DNA of 13,893 nt, from positions 1-13,893 of the forward strand of contig JAZQUV010000050.1 in NCBI GenBank assembly GCA_045631465.1, in the 5' to 3' direction. Source of the stretch: Aphodosoma sp045631465. GTDB lineage: Bacteria; Bacteroidota; Bacteroidia; Bacteroidales; Paludibacteraceae. The translations under genes and the position numbers were made by a program. Shown here one piece after another: positions 1 through 7,468 of this stretch. Every line of letters begins with the position of its first letter. Position 1 is the first letter of the stretch. A model generated the notes under the pieces. The model saw only the letters and a list, made by a program, of their open reading frames with translations. It was not told the origin of the DNA and did no database searches.

Positions 1-136
1 GTTTAGAGGTATTAATAAATCAACGTTTTATTTGCACTTAAAAGAGTGTGAATTTAGATATAATAATAAAGAAAAAGATATTTATAAATTACTAATTTAC
101 AACTTTAGAATTTTTCCGCTAAAGTTGTCTTGAACC
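1..136 (+). mobile_element. 3' end of an IS1595-family insertion sequence with its terminal repeat
   Basis: Bases 108-136 form a 29-bp sequence that recurs perfectly, in inverted orientation, at 13662-13690. Read inward from 136 the end starts with GG, as IS1595-family ends usually do. The element stops exactly where identity with the right-hand copy stops, next to an A-run (138-145) that belongs to the panD terminator. This fits insertion into an AT-rich target. The outer end holds an inverted repeat of its own, ACAACTTTAG at 99-108 against CTAAAGTTGT at 119-128. The boundary at 136 is inferred; the target duplication cannot be tested because the other end of the IS is off the window. Confidence 0.65.
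2..133 (+). pseudogene. IS1595-family (ISXO2-like) transposase, C-terminal end only
   Basis: An open frame enters from the left edge and stops at TGA 131-133, giving the last 43 residues of a protein. Seen: the residues read NKSTFYLHLKECEFRYNN, then a short basic and hydrophobic tail. Known: a pattern of the type (F)YLHLKECE(F/W)R(F/Y)N followed by a Lys/Leu-rich tail is typical of the C-terminus of ISXO2-like DDE transposases of the IS1595 family, which are common in Bacteroidota. The last residues are encoded inside the terminal inverted repeat at 108-136, as expected for a compact IS. The 5' part lies outside the window, so whether the full gene is intact cannot be judged. It is labelled partial rather than proven broken. 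Identification is by eye from a short segment. Confidence 0.72.
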
Positions 137-143
137 TAAAAAA

Positions 144-171
144 AAGCAGAGTCCACCCAAAGACTCTGCTT
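144..171 (-). terminator. Rho-independent terminator after panD
   Basis: A perfect 10-bp stem (144-153 with 162-171) encloses an 8-nt loop. On the minus strand it is followed by eight T residues (complement of A 138-145). It lies 15 bp past the panD stop and closes the minus-strand gene run. The plus-strand side also has a short A/T tail, so it may work weakly in both directions. Confidence 0.85.
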
Positions 172-185
172 CAAAAAAAGAAATA

Positions 186-536
186 TTATATTAATTTATT
201 CGTCTGTGTATCAGGAAATATAACTGCAGGTTTGAAAGTGCGAGCTTCCTCTTCAGTCATCCATGTGTATGCCATAATAATAATTATATCGCCAACATTG
301 ACAAGATGGGCAGCAGCTCCGTTGACACAAATCACACCAGAACCACGTTCGCCAGGAATTACGTAAGTTTCGAAACGACTTCCGTTGTTATTATCAACCA
401 CTTGCACTCGTTCGTTAGGATAAATATTGGCTGCCTCCATGAGGTCTTGATCGATTGTGATACTACCGATATAATCAAGGCATGACTCAGTGATAGTCAC
501 ACGATGAATTTTGCTTTTTACAAGATTGAGATACAT
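186..536 (-). CDS. panD: Aspartate 1-decarboxylase
   Basis: Converts L-aspartate to beta-alanine, the beta-alanine branch of pantothenate and coenzyme A synthesis, in the cytoplasm. The 116-residue length is normal for the family. It is made as a proenzyme that cleaves itself at Gly24-Ser25 to form the pyruvoyl group, and that pair is present in the context LDYIGSITID. Other family residues are in register: Lys9, His11, Tyr22, Arg54, Thr57, Tyr58, and Asn72 followed by Gly-Ala-Ala-Ala. It follows panC by 76 bp on the same strand, so the two consecutive gene products meet in one pathway. The leader directly before the ATG holds a 7-bp tandem array (543-574). No damage is visible. Confidence 0.97.
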   Translation of the reverse strand: MYLNLVKSKIHRVTITESCLDYIGSITIDQDLMEAANIYPNERVQVVDNNNGSRFETYVIPGERGSGVICVNGAAAHLVNVGDIIIIMAYTWMTEEEARTFKPAVIFPDTQTNKLI

Positions 537-542
537 TTTATC

Positions 543-574
543 AATTCATAATTCATAATTCATAATTCATAATT
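543..574. repeat. Heptamer array (AATTCAT)4 plus AATT in the panD leader
   Basis: Four perfect tandem copies of AATTCAT followed by a final AATT fill most of the panC-panD gap. The array ends 6 nt before the panD start codon on the minus strand, where its transcript would overlap the ribosome-binding region. It shares period and AATT core with arrays at 5390-5414 and 5550-5581, but the three variable bases differ. Confidence 0.95.
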
Positions 575-612
575 AAATGATAAATGAATTATTGATTCTT
601 TTAAATTATTAA

Positions 613-1464
613 TTATTTAAATCTGATATTATCAATCAAACGAACAGAGCCACAGTAAACTGTGATACAACCAACAACATAATCGGCGTCGTCCCATTTT
701 TCGATTGATTGTAGAGTGTCGCCGTTGACGATATCGTAATACTCTACTTCGAGACCTTCGTGGCGATTGATGGCAGCGATTGTAGCATCGTGAAGTTCTT
801 TGACTGTAGTCATAGAATAGAACGATGTGCTTTCTTTCAAAACCGCATGAATATTTGCAGCCAAAGCACGTTGATCTTCAGACAACAAAGTGTTGCGAGA
901 AGAACGAGCGAGACCACTCTCTTCGCGCACGATAGGGCAACCAACAATATCAATATCGAACTGCATAGAGCGAACCATGTGACGAATGATAGCCAATTGT
1001 TGGAAATCTTTTTCGCCAAAATAGGCACGATTTGGTTTTACGAGGCGGAATAGTTTGCTCACAACTTGTACTACACCATTGAAGTGACCAGGACGGAATT
1101 TGCCTTCCATCACTTCGTCCAATCCAGCAAAATCGAATTGGAAAGTAGAATTCAATTCCTCTTCAGTATAAAACTCTTCGGCTATAGGAGCAAAGACAGC
1201 AGCGCATCCTACAGATTCGAGAAGAGCGGCATCAGCTTCGAGAGTACGAGGATATTTAGCAAGGTCGTTTTTGTCATTGAATTGAGTTGGGTTGACAAAT
1301 ACGCTGACTACCGCCACATCATTTTCTGCCACAGCACGACGCACAAGTTGAAGGTGACCTTCGTGAAGAGCACCCATTGTTGGTACAAAACCTATTTTTT
1401 TATTTTCCGCTTTAAGAGCTGATACATACTGCTCTAATTCAGCAATGTTTTTTATTAGTTTCAT
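613..1464 (-). CDS. panC: Pantothenate synthetase (pantoate--beta-alanine ligase)
   Basis: Joins pantoate and beta-alanine using ATP, via a pantoyl-adenylate intermediate, in the cytoplasm. The 283 residues match the usual length. The nucleotide-binding signature PTMGALHEGHL spans residues 28-38 and contains the HIGH-like His34 and His37. The conserved FGEKDFQQL follows at 149-157, and the KMSKS-like LARSSRN loop lies at 185-191. The start gives a canonical N-terminus (an MKLIKNI-type beginning). It lies upstream of panD, which supplies its beta-alanine, and 56 bp after lptB. That gap contains four degenerate 9-bp repeats. The enzyme appears intact. Confidence 0.97.
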   Translation of the reverse strand: MKLIKNIAELEQYVSALKAENKKIGFVPTMGALHEGHLQLVRRAVAENDVAVVSVFVNPTQFNDKNDLAKYPRTLEADAALLESVGCAAVFAPIAEEFYTEEELNSTFQFDFAGLDEVMEGKFRPGHFNGVVQVVSKLFRLVKPNRAYFGEKDFQQLAIIRHMVRSMQFDIDIVGCPIVREESGLARSSRNTLLSEDQRALAANIHAVLKESTSFYSMTTVKELHDATIAAINRHEGLEVEYYDIVNGDTLQSIEKWDDADYVVGCITVYCGSVRLIDNIRFK

Positions 1465-1482
1465 AGTGAATGAAATTAAACT

Positions 1483-1518
1483 AATTTAGTCAAATTAGAC
1501 AAATAAGTCATATTAGTA
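1483..1518. repeat. Four degenerate 9-bp tandem repeats between lptB and panC
   Basis: The gap splits into AATTTAGTC, AAATTAGAC, AAATAAGTC and ATATTAGTA, consensus AAATTAGTC, with no bases between units. It begins 18 nt before the panC start codon on the minus strand. No promoter of the TAnnTTTG type is apparent here, which supports read-through from lptB into panC. Confidence 0.75.
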
Positions 1519-1520
1519 AT

Positions 1521-2270
1521 CTATATTGATACTTTGGTTTTTTGTTTCAATTGGAAGTCGCGACCAAGGTATTTCTCACGCACCACTGGGTTGTCGGCCA
1601 ACTCCTGCGGTGTGCCTTGGAAGAGAATCTTACCTTCGAAGAGTAGATATGCTCGATCGGTAATAGAGAGAGTTTCGTCTACATTGTGGTCGGTGATAAG
1701 AATACCAATATTCTTATCTTTCAGATGCCAAACAATGTCTTGAATATCCTGCACTGCAATAGGGTCAACTCCCGCGAATGGCTCATCGAGCATAACAAAA
1801 TCAGGCTCAATCGCAAGACAACGAGCAATTTCGCAACGACGACGTTCACCACCCGACAATCTATCGCCAATATTATGGCGCACATGTTCAAGACGGAACT
1901 CAGCAATGAGTTGCTCTAGTTTTTCGCGCTGATACTCTTTCGAGAATTTTGTCATTTCAAGCACTGCTTTGATATTATCTTCGACAGTCATTTTGCGAAA
2001 TACCGAAGCTTCTTGTGCGAGATAACCAATACCCGCCTGAGCTCTTTTGTATACTGGGTATTTTGTTATTTCTTGTTCATTAAGGAAAATCTTGCCACTA
2101 TTAGGAACAACAAGACCAGTAGTCATATAGAATGTAGTAGTTTTGCCTGCACCATTTGGTCCAAGCAAACCTACGATTTCGCCTTGTCGTACCTCAATAG
2201 AAACATCATTCACAACGGTACGTTTGCCGTATGTTTTGAAGAGATGCTCTGTGCGAAGAATTTTTTCCAT
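1521..2270 (-). CDS. lptB: LPS export ABC transporter ATPase LptB
   Basis: ATPase of the LptBFG complex at the inner face of the cytoplasmic membrane, powering extraction of lipopolysaccharide toward the Lpt bridge. At 249 residues it is the usual length. Walker A (GPNGAGKTT) lies at 37-45, the Q-loop Gln at 86, the signature LSGGERRR from 138, Walker B (FVMLDEP) at 158-164, and the switch His at 195 in ITDHNVDET. The LSGGERRR and LDEPFAGVDP combination is characteristic of LptB rather than of generic ABC ATPases. The permease partners lptF and lptG are not in the window. It sits in a housekeeping gene run between the nucleoside symporter and panC. Confidence 0.93.
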   Translation of the reverse strand: MEKILRTEHLFKTYGKRTVVNDVSIEVRQGEIVGLLGPNGAGKTTTFYMTTGLVVPNSGKIFLNEQEITKYPVYKRAQAGIGYLAQEASVFRKMTVEDNIKAVLEMTKFSKEYQREKLEQLIAEFRLEHVRHNIGDRLSGGERRRCEIARCLAIEPDFVMLDEPFAGVDPIAVQDIQDIVWHLKDKNIGILITDHNVDETLSITDRAYLLFEGKILFQGTPQELADNPVVREKYLGRDFQLKQKTKVSI

Positions 2271-2286
2271 TTATTCTTATTTTGTT

Positions 2287-2325
2287 AGACATGAAGACAT
2301 GAGAACAAGATTCTTATCTTCATGT
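2287..2325. repeat. Octamer direct repeat and hairpin upstream of lptB
   Basis: AGACATGA occurs twice in tandem (2287-2302). An inverted repeat, ACATGAAGA 2289-2297 against TCTTCATGT 2317-2325, gives a 9-bp stem with a long A/T-rich loop in which AGAA and TTCT could also pair. It lies between the nupG stop and the lptB start. No T-run follows on the minus strand, so it is more likely a leader or mRNA-stability structure than a terminator. Confidence 0.5.
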
Positions 2326-2345
2326 AATCGCGTCATAAAAGTATT

Positions 2346-3587
2346 TTATTTTTTCGCTTCGCGGAAAATCAATGCAAAAGCTATGGCTACAACTAGTGCG
2401 AAGCCTGCGAATATGTACCACACAGAAGTCCAATCGCCTACCAATAGGCCAGATTCGTTATATTGGCAATAGTTGTTGACTATAGCTTGTGCGGCAAGGA
2501 CACCGATTGTTGCACCGAATCCGTTGGTCATCATCATGAATAGACCTTGGGCAGACGAACGCAAATTGGTGCTTACTTCTTTATCAACAAAGAGAGAACC
2601 TGATATATTAAAGAAATCGAATGCCATACCATAAACAATCATAGACAAGATGAACAACCACACTCCATTGCCTGGATTGCCCATACCGAAGAATCCGAAA
2701 CGAAGCATCCATGCCAACATTGCCATAAGCATTACATTCTTAATACCAAAACGACGCAAGAAGAATGGGATCAATAAAATACACAATGTTTCGGATACTT
2801 GACTTAATGATATAAGCATATTGGCATGTTGTACACCAAATGTATCAGCAAATTCAGGATATGCTCCGAAGCTTGAAATGAACGGATTTGCGTAACCATT
2901 AGTGATTTGCAACATCATGCCTAACAACATTGAAAACAAGAAGAACACAGCCATTCGATACTCTTTAAACAATGCAAATGCATTTAAGCCAAGAGCCTCT
3001 ACAAGAGATTTTTTGCCACTATTTTTAGCAATAGGACATTCTGGCAATGTGAATGAATAGATAGCCAATAACAAACCCAACCCGCCACTTACGGCATATT
3101 GTGCTGCTGTAGTCTGGTAACCCAACAAGTCGACTGCCCACATTGAGCAGATGAAACCGATTGTGCCAAACACGCGAATAGGTGGGAATGCCTTCACAGT
3201 GTCGAGTCCTGCTTTGTCCAACGCTGTGTATGCCACCGAATTAGACAACGCCAATGTAGGCATATAGAATGCTACACTAAGCGAGTAGATAGTGAATAGC
3301 GTACTAAATTCGATAGTTGAGTTGGTGAGTCCATACCATCCAGCAGCAATCATCAAAGCGCCAGCGATGCCATGGCATATACCGAGCAGTTTTTGTGCAG
3401 GAATCCAACGGTCAGCCACAATACCCATAAGTGCAGGCATGAAGATAGAAACCACACCTTGAATAGAATAGAACACACCAATGTTTGCGCCCAATCCCGC
3501 TTGTCCGAGATATGAGCCCATTGATGTGAGATATGCCCCCCATACTGCAAATTGGAGGAAGTTCATTATGATAAGACGAAATTTCAT
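2346..3587 (-). CDS. NupG-type nucleoside:H+ symporter (major facilitator superfamily)
   Basis: Inner-membrane transporter of about 12 hydrophobic segments, 413 residues, predicted to import nucleosides with protons. The sequence resembles E. coli NupG along its length, as recalled: an N-terminal FLQFAVWGAYLTSMGSYL, then FMPALMGIVADRW, FPPIRVFGTIGFI near the fifth segment, NAFALFKEYRMAVFF after the central loop, and MIVYGMAFDFFNISGSLF in the C-terminal half. These are hallmarks of the nucleoside:H+ symporter branch rather than of sugar MFS carriers. The exact substrate (purine or pyrimidine nucleosides, or xanthosine) cannot be read from sequence. No catabolic nucleosidase or phosphorylase gene is adjacent. 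The leader contains a heptamer array ending 5 nt before the ATG. Confidence 0.88.
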   Translation of the reverse strand: MKFRLIIMNFLQFAVWGAYLTSMGSYLGQAGLGANIGVFYSIQGVVSIFMPALMGIVADRWIPAQKLLGICHGIAGALMIAAGWYGLTNSTIEFSTLFTIYSLSVAFYMPTLALSNSVAYTALDKAGLDTVKAFPPIRVFGTIGFICSMWAVDLLGYQTTAAQYAVSGGLGLLLAIYSFTLPECPIAKNSGKKSLVEALGLNAFALFKEYRMAVFFLFSMLLGMMLQITNGYANPFISSFGAYPEFADTFGVQHANMLISLSQVSETLCILLIPFFLRRFGIKNVMLMAMLAWMLRFGFFGMGNPGNGVWLFILSMIVYGMAFDFFNISGSLFVDKEVSTNLRSSAQGLFMMMTNGFGATIGVLAAQAIVNNYCQYNESGLLVGDWTSVWYIFAGFALVVAIAFALIFREAKK

Positions 3588-3592
3588 ATTTT

Positions 3593-3622
3593 AGTAACGA
3601 GTAGTGAGTAGCAAGTAGCGAG
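3593..3622. repeat. Degenerate heptamer array AGTARYR in the nupG leader
   Basis: Four consecutive 7-mers, AGTAACG, AGTAGTG, AGTAGCA and AGTAGCG, followed by AG. The array ends 5 nt before the nupG start codon on the minus strand. The last unit is also part of a 7-bp stem (TAGCGAG 3616-3622 with CTCGCTA 3628-3634). A second short run, AGTAACA then GGTAACT then TGGTAAC, lies at 3659-3679 in the same gap. Confidence 0.85.
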
Positions 3623-3719
3623 ATTTACTCGCTATCGCTCGTTTTTTTTTTGATTTTTAGTAACAGGTAACTTGGTAACACAAACTTTGCTCGATAATAC
3701 GTAATAAAAAACTACGCAT

Positions 3720-4265
3720 CTACTTATTTTTTATGCGATTTTTTATTTCTTGTGCTCGTTCGTAATTCTCGGCATCGATGGCCTCTTGCAGAGCATCATG
3801 CAATTCGTAGTCGTAGAGTATAGATACTGGAGCGTCGGCAGTGTGACGTATTTGCACGCGGTCTTTTACTTCTTCGAGTATCTCTTCTTCGATATATATT
3901 GGAGCACCACGACGCACAGCTAGCGCCACGGCATCGGATGTACGACAATCGAGTGCTAATTCATGACCATCTTGAATGGTTATCAACTGCGAAAAATAGG
4001 CTTCGCCCGATTTGCGCACTATATCCACCCTAACCAACTCAATATCATAGCCATACATCATATCAAGCATTAAATCGTAGACAATTGGTCGTTTAAGTTC
4101 CACCTTTTGCAAAGCAATCAAAATGCTTTTGGCCTCAAATCCGCCTATTATGATAGGCAATTTGCGACCTCCACCCTCCTCTTCGAGCATAAGCAAATGA
4201 ATTCCGGTTTCATCATTTTTCACTTCGCTCACGCCCATCACTCTTACCTTACAAGGCGATAACAT
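3720..4265 (-). CDS. Bifunctional nuclease family protein with C-terminal UVR motif (DUF151)
   Basis: A 181-residue cytoplasmic protein. Residues 1 to about 150 carry the bifunctional nuclease fold (BFN, DUF151): an acidic GGxxLPIIIGGFEA stretch, and LDCRTSDAVALAVRRGAPIY, the conserved core with Asp and Arg. Plant and bacterial relatives have been reported to cleave RNA and DNA; the role in Bacteroidota is not established. The last 27 residues (LHDALQEAIDAENYERAQEI onward) match the UVR motif that mediates UvrB-UvrC contact, an arrangement common in Bacteroidota BFN proteins. The gene follows fabH by 31 bp, so the two are probably co-transcribed. Family assignment is good; nuclease activity is inferred. 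Confidence 0.88.
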   Translation of the reverse strand: MLSPCKVRVMGVSEVKNDETGIHLLMLEEEGGGRKLPIIIGGFEAKSILIALQKVELKRPIVYDLMLDMMYGYDIELVRVDIVRKSGEAYFSQLITIQDGHELALDCRTSDAVALAVRRGAPIYIEEEILEEVKDRVQIRHTADAPVSILYDYELHDALQEAIDAENYERAQEIKNRIKNK

Positions 4266-4296
4266 TTATTATTACAGATTAAAACTGTTATTAGAA

Positions 4297-5301
4297 TTAT
4301 TTCATATTATCTACAGCCCATTTGATATACAATGAGCCCCATGCAAATCCTGCGCCGAATGATGACAAAATCAAATTATCACCTTTAATAAACAGATGTT
4401 TATTATCCCAAAGCAAAATTGGAATTGTTGCAGATGATGTATTTGCGCGTTTGTCGATATTCACTAATACACGGTCGGGACGCATTTTCATGCGGCTACC
4501 CACCGATTCAATAATACGCATATTAGCTTGGTGAGGAAGGAAGTATATTTCGTTAGGGTCGAGACCATGACGGTCCATCATTTCGAGTGACACCTCTGAC
4601 ATTTTGCTGACAGCCCATTTGAATACATTCTTACCATCTTGATAAACAAAGTGTTCGCGAGCGTCGACGGTTTCGTGAGTAGCAGGCTTGATAGAACCAC
4701 CAGCTTTCATGTGAAGGTATTCTTTACCAACACCATCCGAACGAAGAATTGCATCTTGAAGGCCATTGCCATCGGCACATGGTTCGACCAAAACAGCAGC
4801 AGCACCATCGCCAAAGAGCGGACAAGTATTGCGGTCGGTGTAGTCGATAATAGATGACATCTTTTCGCCCGAAACCACAATCATTCTTCGACAGAAACCA
4901 CTTTCGACATACAATGCAGCAGTTTTGAAAGCATGGATAAAACCAGCACAACCCACTTGCATATCGAAAGAGATACCATTTTTGATGCCACAAGCATCGG
5001 AAATAATAGCTGCTGTAGAAGGGAACACCATATCAGGTGTTACGGTTGAACATATAATACCGTCAATATCAGAAGGTTCGATGTTATTTTTCTCTAAAAG
5101 TGTTTTAACTGCCTTAATTGCCATGTATGACATACCCACAGGCTCTTTCAAGATGCGACGTTCTTTAATACCCACGCGAGTCATAATCCACTCATCAGAA
5201 GTATCAACCATATGGCTAAGTTCGTCGTTTGTCAAAATATACTCAGGCAAATATGCCTCAATAGCCGTAATTGCGGCTCTAACTTTAGTGTCTTGTATCA
5301 T
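4297..5301 (-). CDS. fabH: 3-oxoacyl-ACP synthase III (FabH)
   Basis: Starts fatty-acid synthesis by condensing an acyl-CoA primer with malonyl-ACP. At 334 residues it is of normal size. The thiolase-fold triad is present: Cys118 in QVGCAGF, His257 in LPHQANMRI, and Asn287 in ANTSSATIP. In FabH enzymes the last motif usually reads GNTSAAS, so the flanking residues are slightly divergent while the catalytic Asn is kept. Further support comes from SDEWIMTRVGIKERR near residue 35 and the C-terminal SSFGAGFAWGS glycine loop. It is the first gene of the minus-strand run and has a Bacteroidota promoter about 65 bp upstream. Alternatives among KASIII-like enzymes exist, but the housekeeping context favours FabH. 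Confidence 0.93.
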   Translation of the reverse strand: MIQDTKVRAAITAIEAYLPEYILTNDELSHMVDTSDEWIMTRVGIKERRILKEPVGMSYMAIKAVKTLLEKNNIEPSDIDGIICSTVTPDMVFPSTAAIISDACGIKNGISFDMQVGCAGFIHAFKTAALYVESGFCRRMIVVSGEKMSSIIDYTDRNTCPLFGDGAAAVLVEPCADGNGLQDAILRSDGVGKEYLHMKAGGSIKPATHETVDAREHFVYQDGKNVFKWAVSKMSEVSLEMMDRHGLDPNEIYFLPHQANMRIIESVGSRMKMRPDRVLVNIDKRANTSSATIPILLWDNKHLFIKGDNLILSSFGAGFAWGSLYIKWAVDNMK

Positions 5302-5368
5302 GTGTTTTTTTATTGGTTATATATAAGGTGTAAAGAAAATACACCTCACATAGGTACAAAATTCGGTG

Positions 5369-5376
5369 CAAAGATA
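5369..5376 (-). promoter_or_regulatory. Promoter -7 box for fabH and the downstream run
   Basis: On the minus strand the sequence reads TATCTTTG followed by CA, matching the Bacteroidota TAnnTTTG box. It predicts a transcript start near 5362 and a leader of about 60 nt. The place where a -33 TTTG is expected (about 5396-5399) is occupied by the AATTAGG array, so there is no good -33 match. Confidence 0.65.
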
Positions 5377-5389
5377 CGAAAAAATGAGG

Positions 5390-5414
5390 AATTAGGAATT
5401 AGGAATTAGGAATT
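5390..5414. repeat. Heptamer array (AATTAGG)3 plus AATT upstream of the fabH promoter
   Basis: Three perfect AATTAGG units and a closing AATT, preceded by GAGG that continues the pattern partly. It covers the expected -33 region of the fabH promoter. Same period and core as 543-574 and 5550-5581, with different variable bases. Confidence 0.95.
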
Positions 5415-5507
5415 ATTTTTATATAAACTCATAACAAAAGAGATTATCAACTATATATCAACTAGTTACAAATAAAATAAAATTATAAAAAAAACTAAAA
5501 TTCTTAC

Positions 5508-5538
5508 TTTGTCAAGTTAGAAGAATTTTGTAACTTTG
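5508..5538 (+). promoter_or_regulatory. Bacteroidota promoter for the SulP transporter
   Basis: TTTG at 5508-5511, a 19-nt spacer, then TAACTTTG at 5531-5538: a full match to the phylum consensus. It predicts a transcript start near 5545 and a leader of about 150 nt that contains two heptamer arrays. Confidence 0.8.
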
Positions 5539-5549
5539 CAAACCTATTT

Positions 5550-5581
5550 AATTGAGAATTGAGAATTGAGAATTGAGAATT
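5550..5581. repeat. Heptamer array (AATTGAG)4 plus AATT in the SulP leader
   Basis: Four perfect AATTGAG copies closed by AATT. The array begins about 12 nt after the promoter -7 box, so it would sit at the extreme 5' end of the mRNA. Confidence 0.95.
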
Positions 5582-5661
5582 ACCACTTTCCAATAAACAA
5601 CTAAATATCAATCATATAACTAACTAAATACAATATATAATTTATGTTGCAACAATTATGC

Positions 5662-5689
5662 ATTGTAAATTGTGTATTGTGAATTGAGA
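5662..5689. repeat. Degenerate heptamer array ATTGTRN just before the SulP start
   Basis: ATTGTAA, ATTGTGT, ATTGTGA and ATTGAGA follow one another without gaps and end 8 nt before the ATG at 5698. The unit resembles the upstream AATTGAG array, as if both derived from one drifting heptamer. Confidence 0.8.
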
Positions 5690-5697
5690 AAAAAAAG

Positions 5698-7407
5698 ATG
5701 TACAACATTAAGGATGTATTTCAACCTCGTATCGTTGAGTGTTTGAAAAATTACAACAAACAACAATTCTCTGCCGATATGATGGCAGGTGTTATTGTTG
5801 GTATCGTGGCAATTCCGTTGGCAATTGCATTTGGTATTGCTTCAGGTGTAGGTCCTACCGAAGGTTTGGTAACGGCTATCATAGCTGGTTTTATTATCTC
5901 GGCATTTGGTGGTTCAAAGGTTCAAATTGGTGGTCCTACTGGTGCTTTCATCGTGATTATCTATGGCATTATCCAACAATTTGGATTGGCAGGTTTGATG
6001 ATTGCCACTATCATGGCGGGTATTATGCTCATCATGATGGGTGTAACTAAACTGGGTTCGGTGATTAAATTCGTACCTTATCCTGTTATTATTGGTTTCA
6101 CTGGTGGTATCGCACTCACTATTTTCTCAACTCAGATGAATGACTTCTTCGGTATGGGCATTGAAGGTGTACCAGCCGACTTCATTGAAAAATGGATTTG
6201 TTATTTCTCGAATCTTTCATCAATCAACTGGGGCGCATTTGCTATCGGTTTGTTGAGCCTTTTGATTATTATCTTCACACCAAAGGTATCAAAGAAAATT
6301 CCTGGTTCGCTCGTTGCAATCATCATTATGACTCTCGTTGTTTGGGTGTTGAAAGAATTTACAGACTTTGAATTCGTAAATAGCATTAAAACTATTGGCG
6401 ACCTCTATACACTTCCTTCAGGCATCCCTACTCCATCAATGCCAGCATTAAATCTTGAAGAGGGTCAAACTATTTGGAATGTCGTACAATCATTGATGCC
6501 TGCAGCATTCACTATCGCAATGTTGGGAGCTATTGAGTCTCTCCTCTCGGCAATGGTGGCAGATGGTGTAATCTCAGACAAACACAATTCTAACACAGAG
6601 TTGATTGGTCAAGGTATTGCCAACGTATTATGCCCATTCTTCGGTGGTATCCCAGCAACAGGTGCTATTGCGCGTACAATGACAAATATCAACAATGGCG
6701 GTCGCACACCAGTGGCAGGTATTGTTCACGCATTGATTCTTTTGTTGGTATTGTTGTTTATGGGTCCACTTGTAGGCTTGATTCCAATGCCATGTCTTGC
6801 AGCAGTGCTTATCATCGTGGCTTACAACATGAGTGGCTGGCGCACATTTGTGTCGCTCTACAATGGACCTAAGAGCGACTTTGCAGTGTTGATGACAACA
6901 TTTGTGCTCACAGTTATTTTCGACCTCACAATCGCTATCGAAATCGGTTTGTTGCTCGCTGTAGTATTGTTCTTGAAACGTACAAGCGAATCGGTTGAAA
7001 TCCGCCACTTCCACGACGAAATCGACCCTAACCAAGAACTCGACATCCAACTCAACTCAGAAGAGAAACTCTCTATACCTGAAGGCGTTGATGTATATGA
7101 AATCGATGGTCCATACTTCTTTGGTATTGCCAACAAATTCGAAGAAGTGATGAGTCGCATCAGTCAAAAACCTAAAGTGCGTATCATCCGCATGCGTCGC
7201 GTGCCATTTATGGACTCAACAGGTATCCACAACCTCGAAGTGCTCATCGAACAATCACACAAAGAAGGCGTACAAATCGTACTTTCGGGTGTGAACACAC
7301 AAGTGCGCACAGCATTGGAAAAAGCAGGGTTTGCAAAATTAATTCCTACCGAAAACATCTGCTCAAATATCAATGTGGCATTAGAACGCTCAAAAGAACT
7401 TATCTAA
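5698..7407 (+). CDS. SulP family inorganic anion transporter with STAS domain
   Basis: Inner-membrane SLC26/SulP transporter of 569 residues, the normal length. The N-terminal region (about 25-430) is strongly hydrophobic with 10 or more membrane segments and opens with FSADMMAGVIVGIVAIPLAI, the typical start of the SulP core. GGSKVQIGGPTGAF follows near residue 80, and GGIPATGAIARTMTNINNGG near 320. A STAS domain occupies about 460-565 and carries MDSTG at 505-509, the position phosphorylated in anti-sigma antagonists. Family substrates are sulfate, bicarbonate, chloride or dicarboxylates; no neighbouring sulfate-assimilation or carbonic anhydrase gene helps to choose. It has its own promoter, an unusual repeat-filled leader and its own terminator, so it is probably monocistronic. 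Confidence 0.93.
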   Translation: MYNIKDVFQPRIVECLKNYNKQQFSADMMAGVIVGIVAIPLAIAFGIASGVGPTEGLVTAIIAGFIISAFGGSKVQIGGPTGAFIVIIYGIIQQFGLAGLMIATIMAGIMLIMMGVTKLGSVIKFVPYPVIIGFTGGIALTIFSTQMNDFFGMGIEGVPADFIEKWICYFSNLSSINWGAFAIGLLSLLIIIFTPKVSKKIPGSLVAIIIMTLVVWVLKEFTDFEFVNSIKTIGDLYTLPSGIPTPSMPALNLEEGQTIWNVVQSLMPAAFTIAMLGAIESLLSAMVADGVISDKHNSNTELIGQGIANVLCPFFGGIPATGAIARTMTNINNGGRTPVAGIVHALILLLVLLFMGPLVGLIPMPCLAAVLIIVAYNMSGWRTFVSLYNGPKSDFAVLMTTFVLTVIFDLTIAIEIGLLLAVVLFLKRTSESVEIRHFHDEIDPNQELDIQLNSEEKLSIPEGVDVYEIDGPYFFGIANKFEEVMSRISQKPKVRIIRMRRVPFMDSTGIHNLEVLIEQSHKEGVQIVLSGVNTQVRTALEKAGFAKLIPTENICSNINVALERSKELI

Positions 7408-7416
7408 TACAATAAT

Positions 7417-7452
7417 AAAGCCTCTAAAGCCGTTATATGCTTTGGAGGCTTT
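7417..7452 (+). terminator. Rho-independent terminator after the SulP gene
   Basis: A 14-bp stem (7417-7430 with 7439-7452, one G-T wobble) and an 8-nt loop, followed by TTATTTTC. It lies 10 bp after the stop codon. Confidence 0.88.
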
Positions 7453-7468
7453 TATTTTCTATTTAGCT

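Noticed and set aside
3616..3651. Stem of 7 bp followed by a run of T on the plus strand
   Set aside because: There is no plus-strand gene to terminate, and 7 bases separate the stem from the T-run; on the minus strand it is an A-run before a hairpin in the nupG leader.
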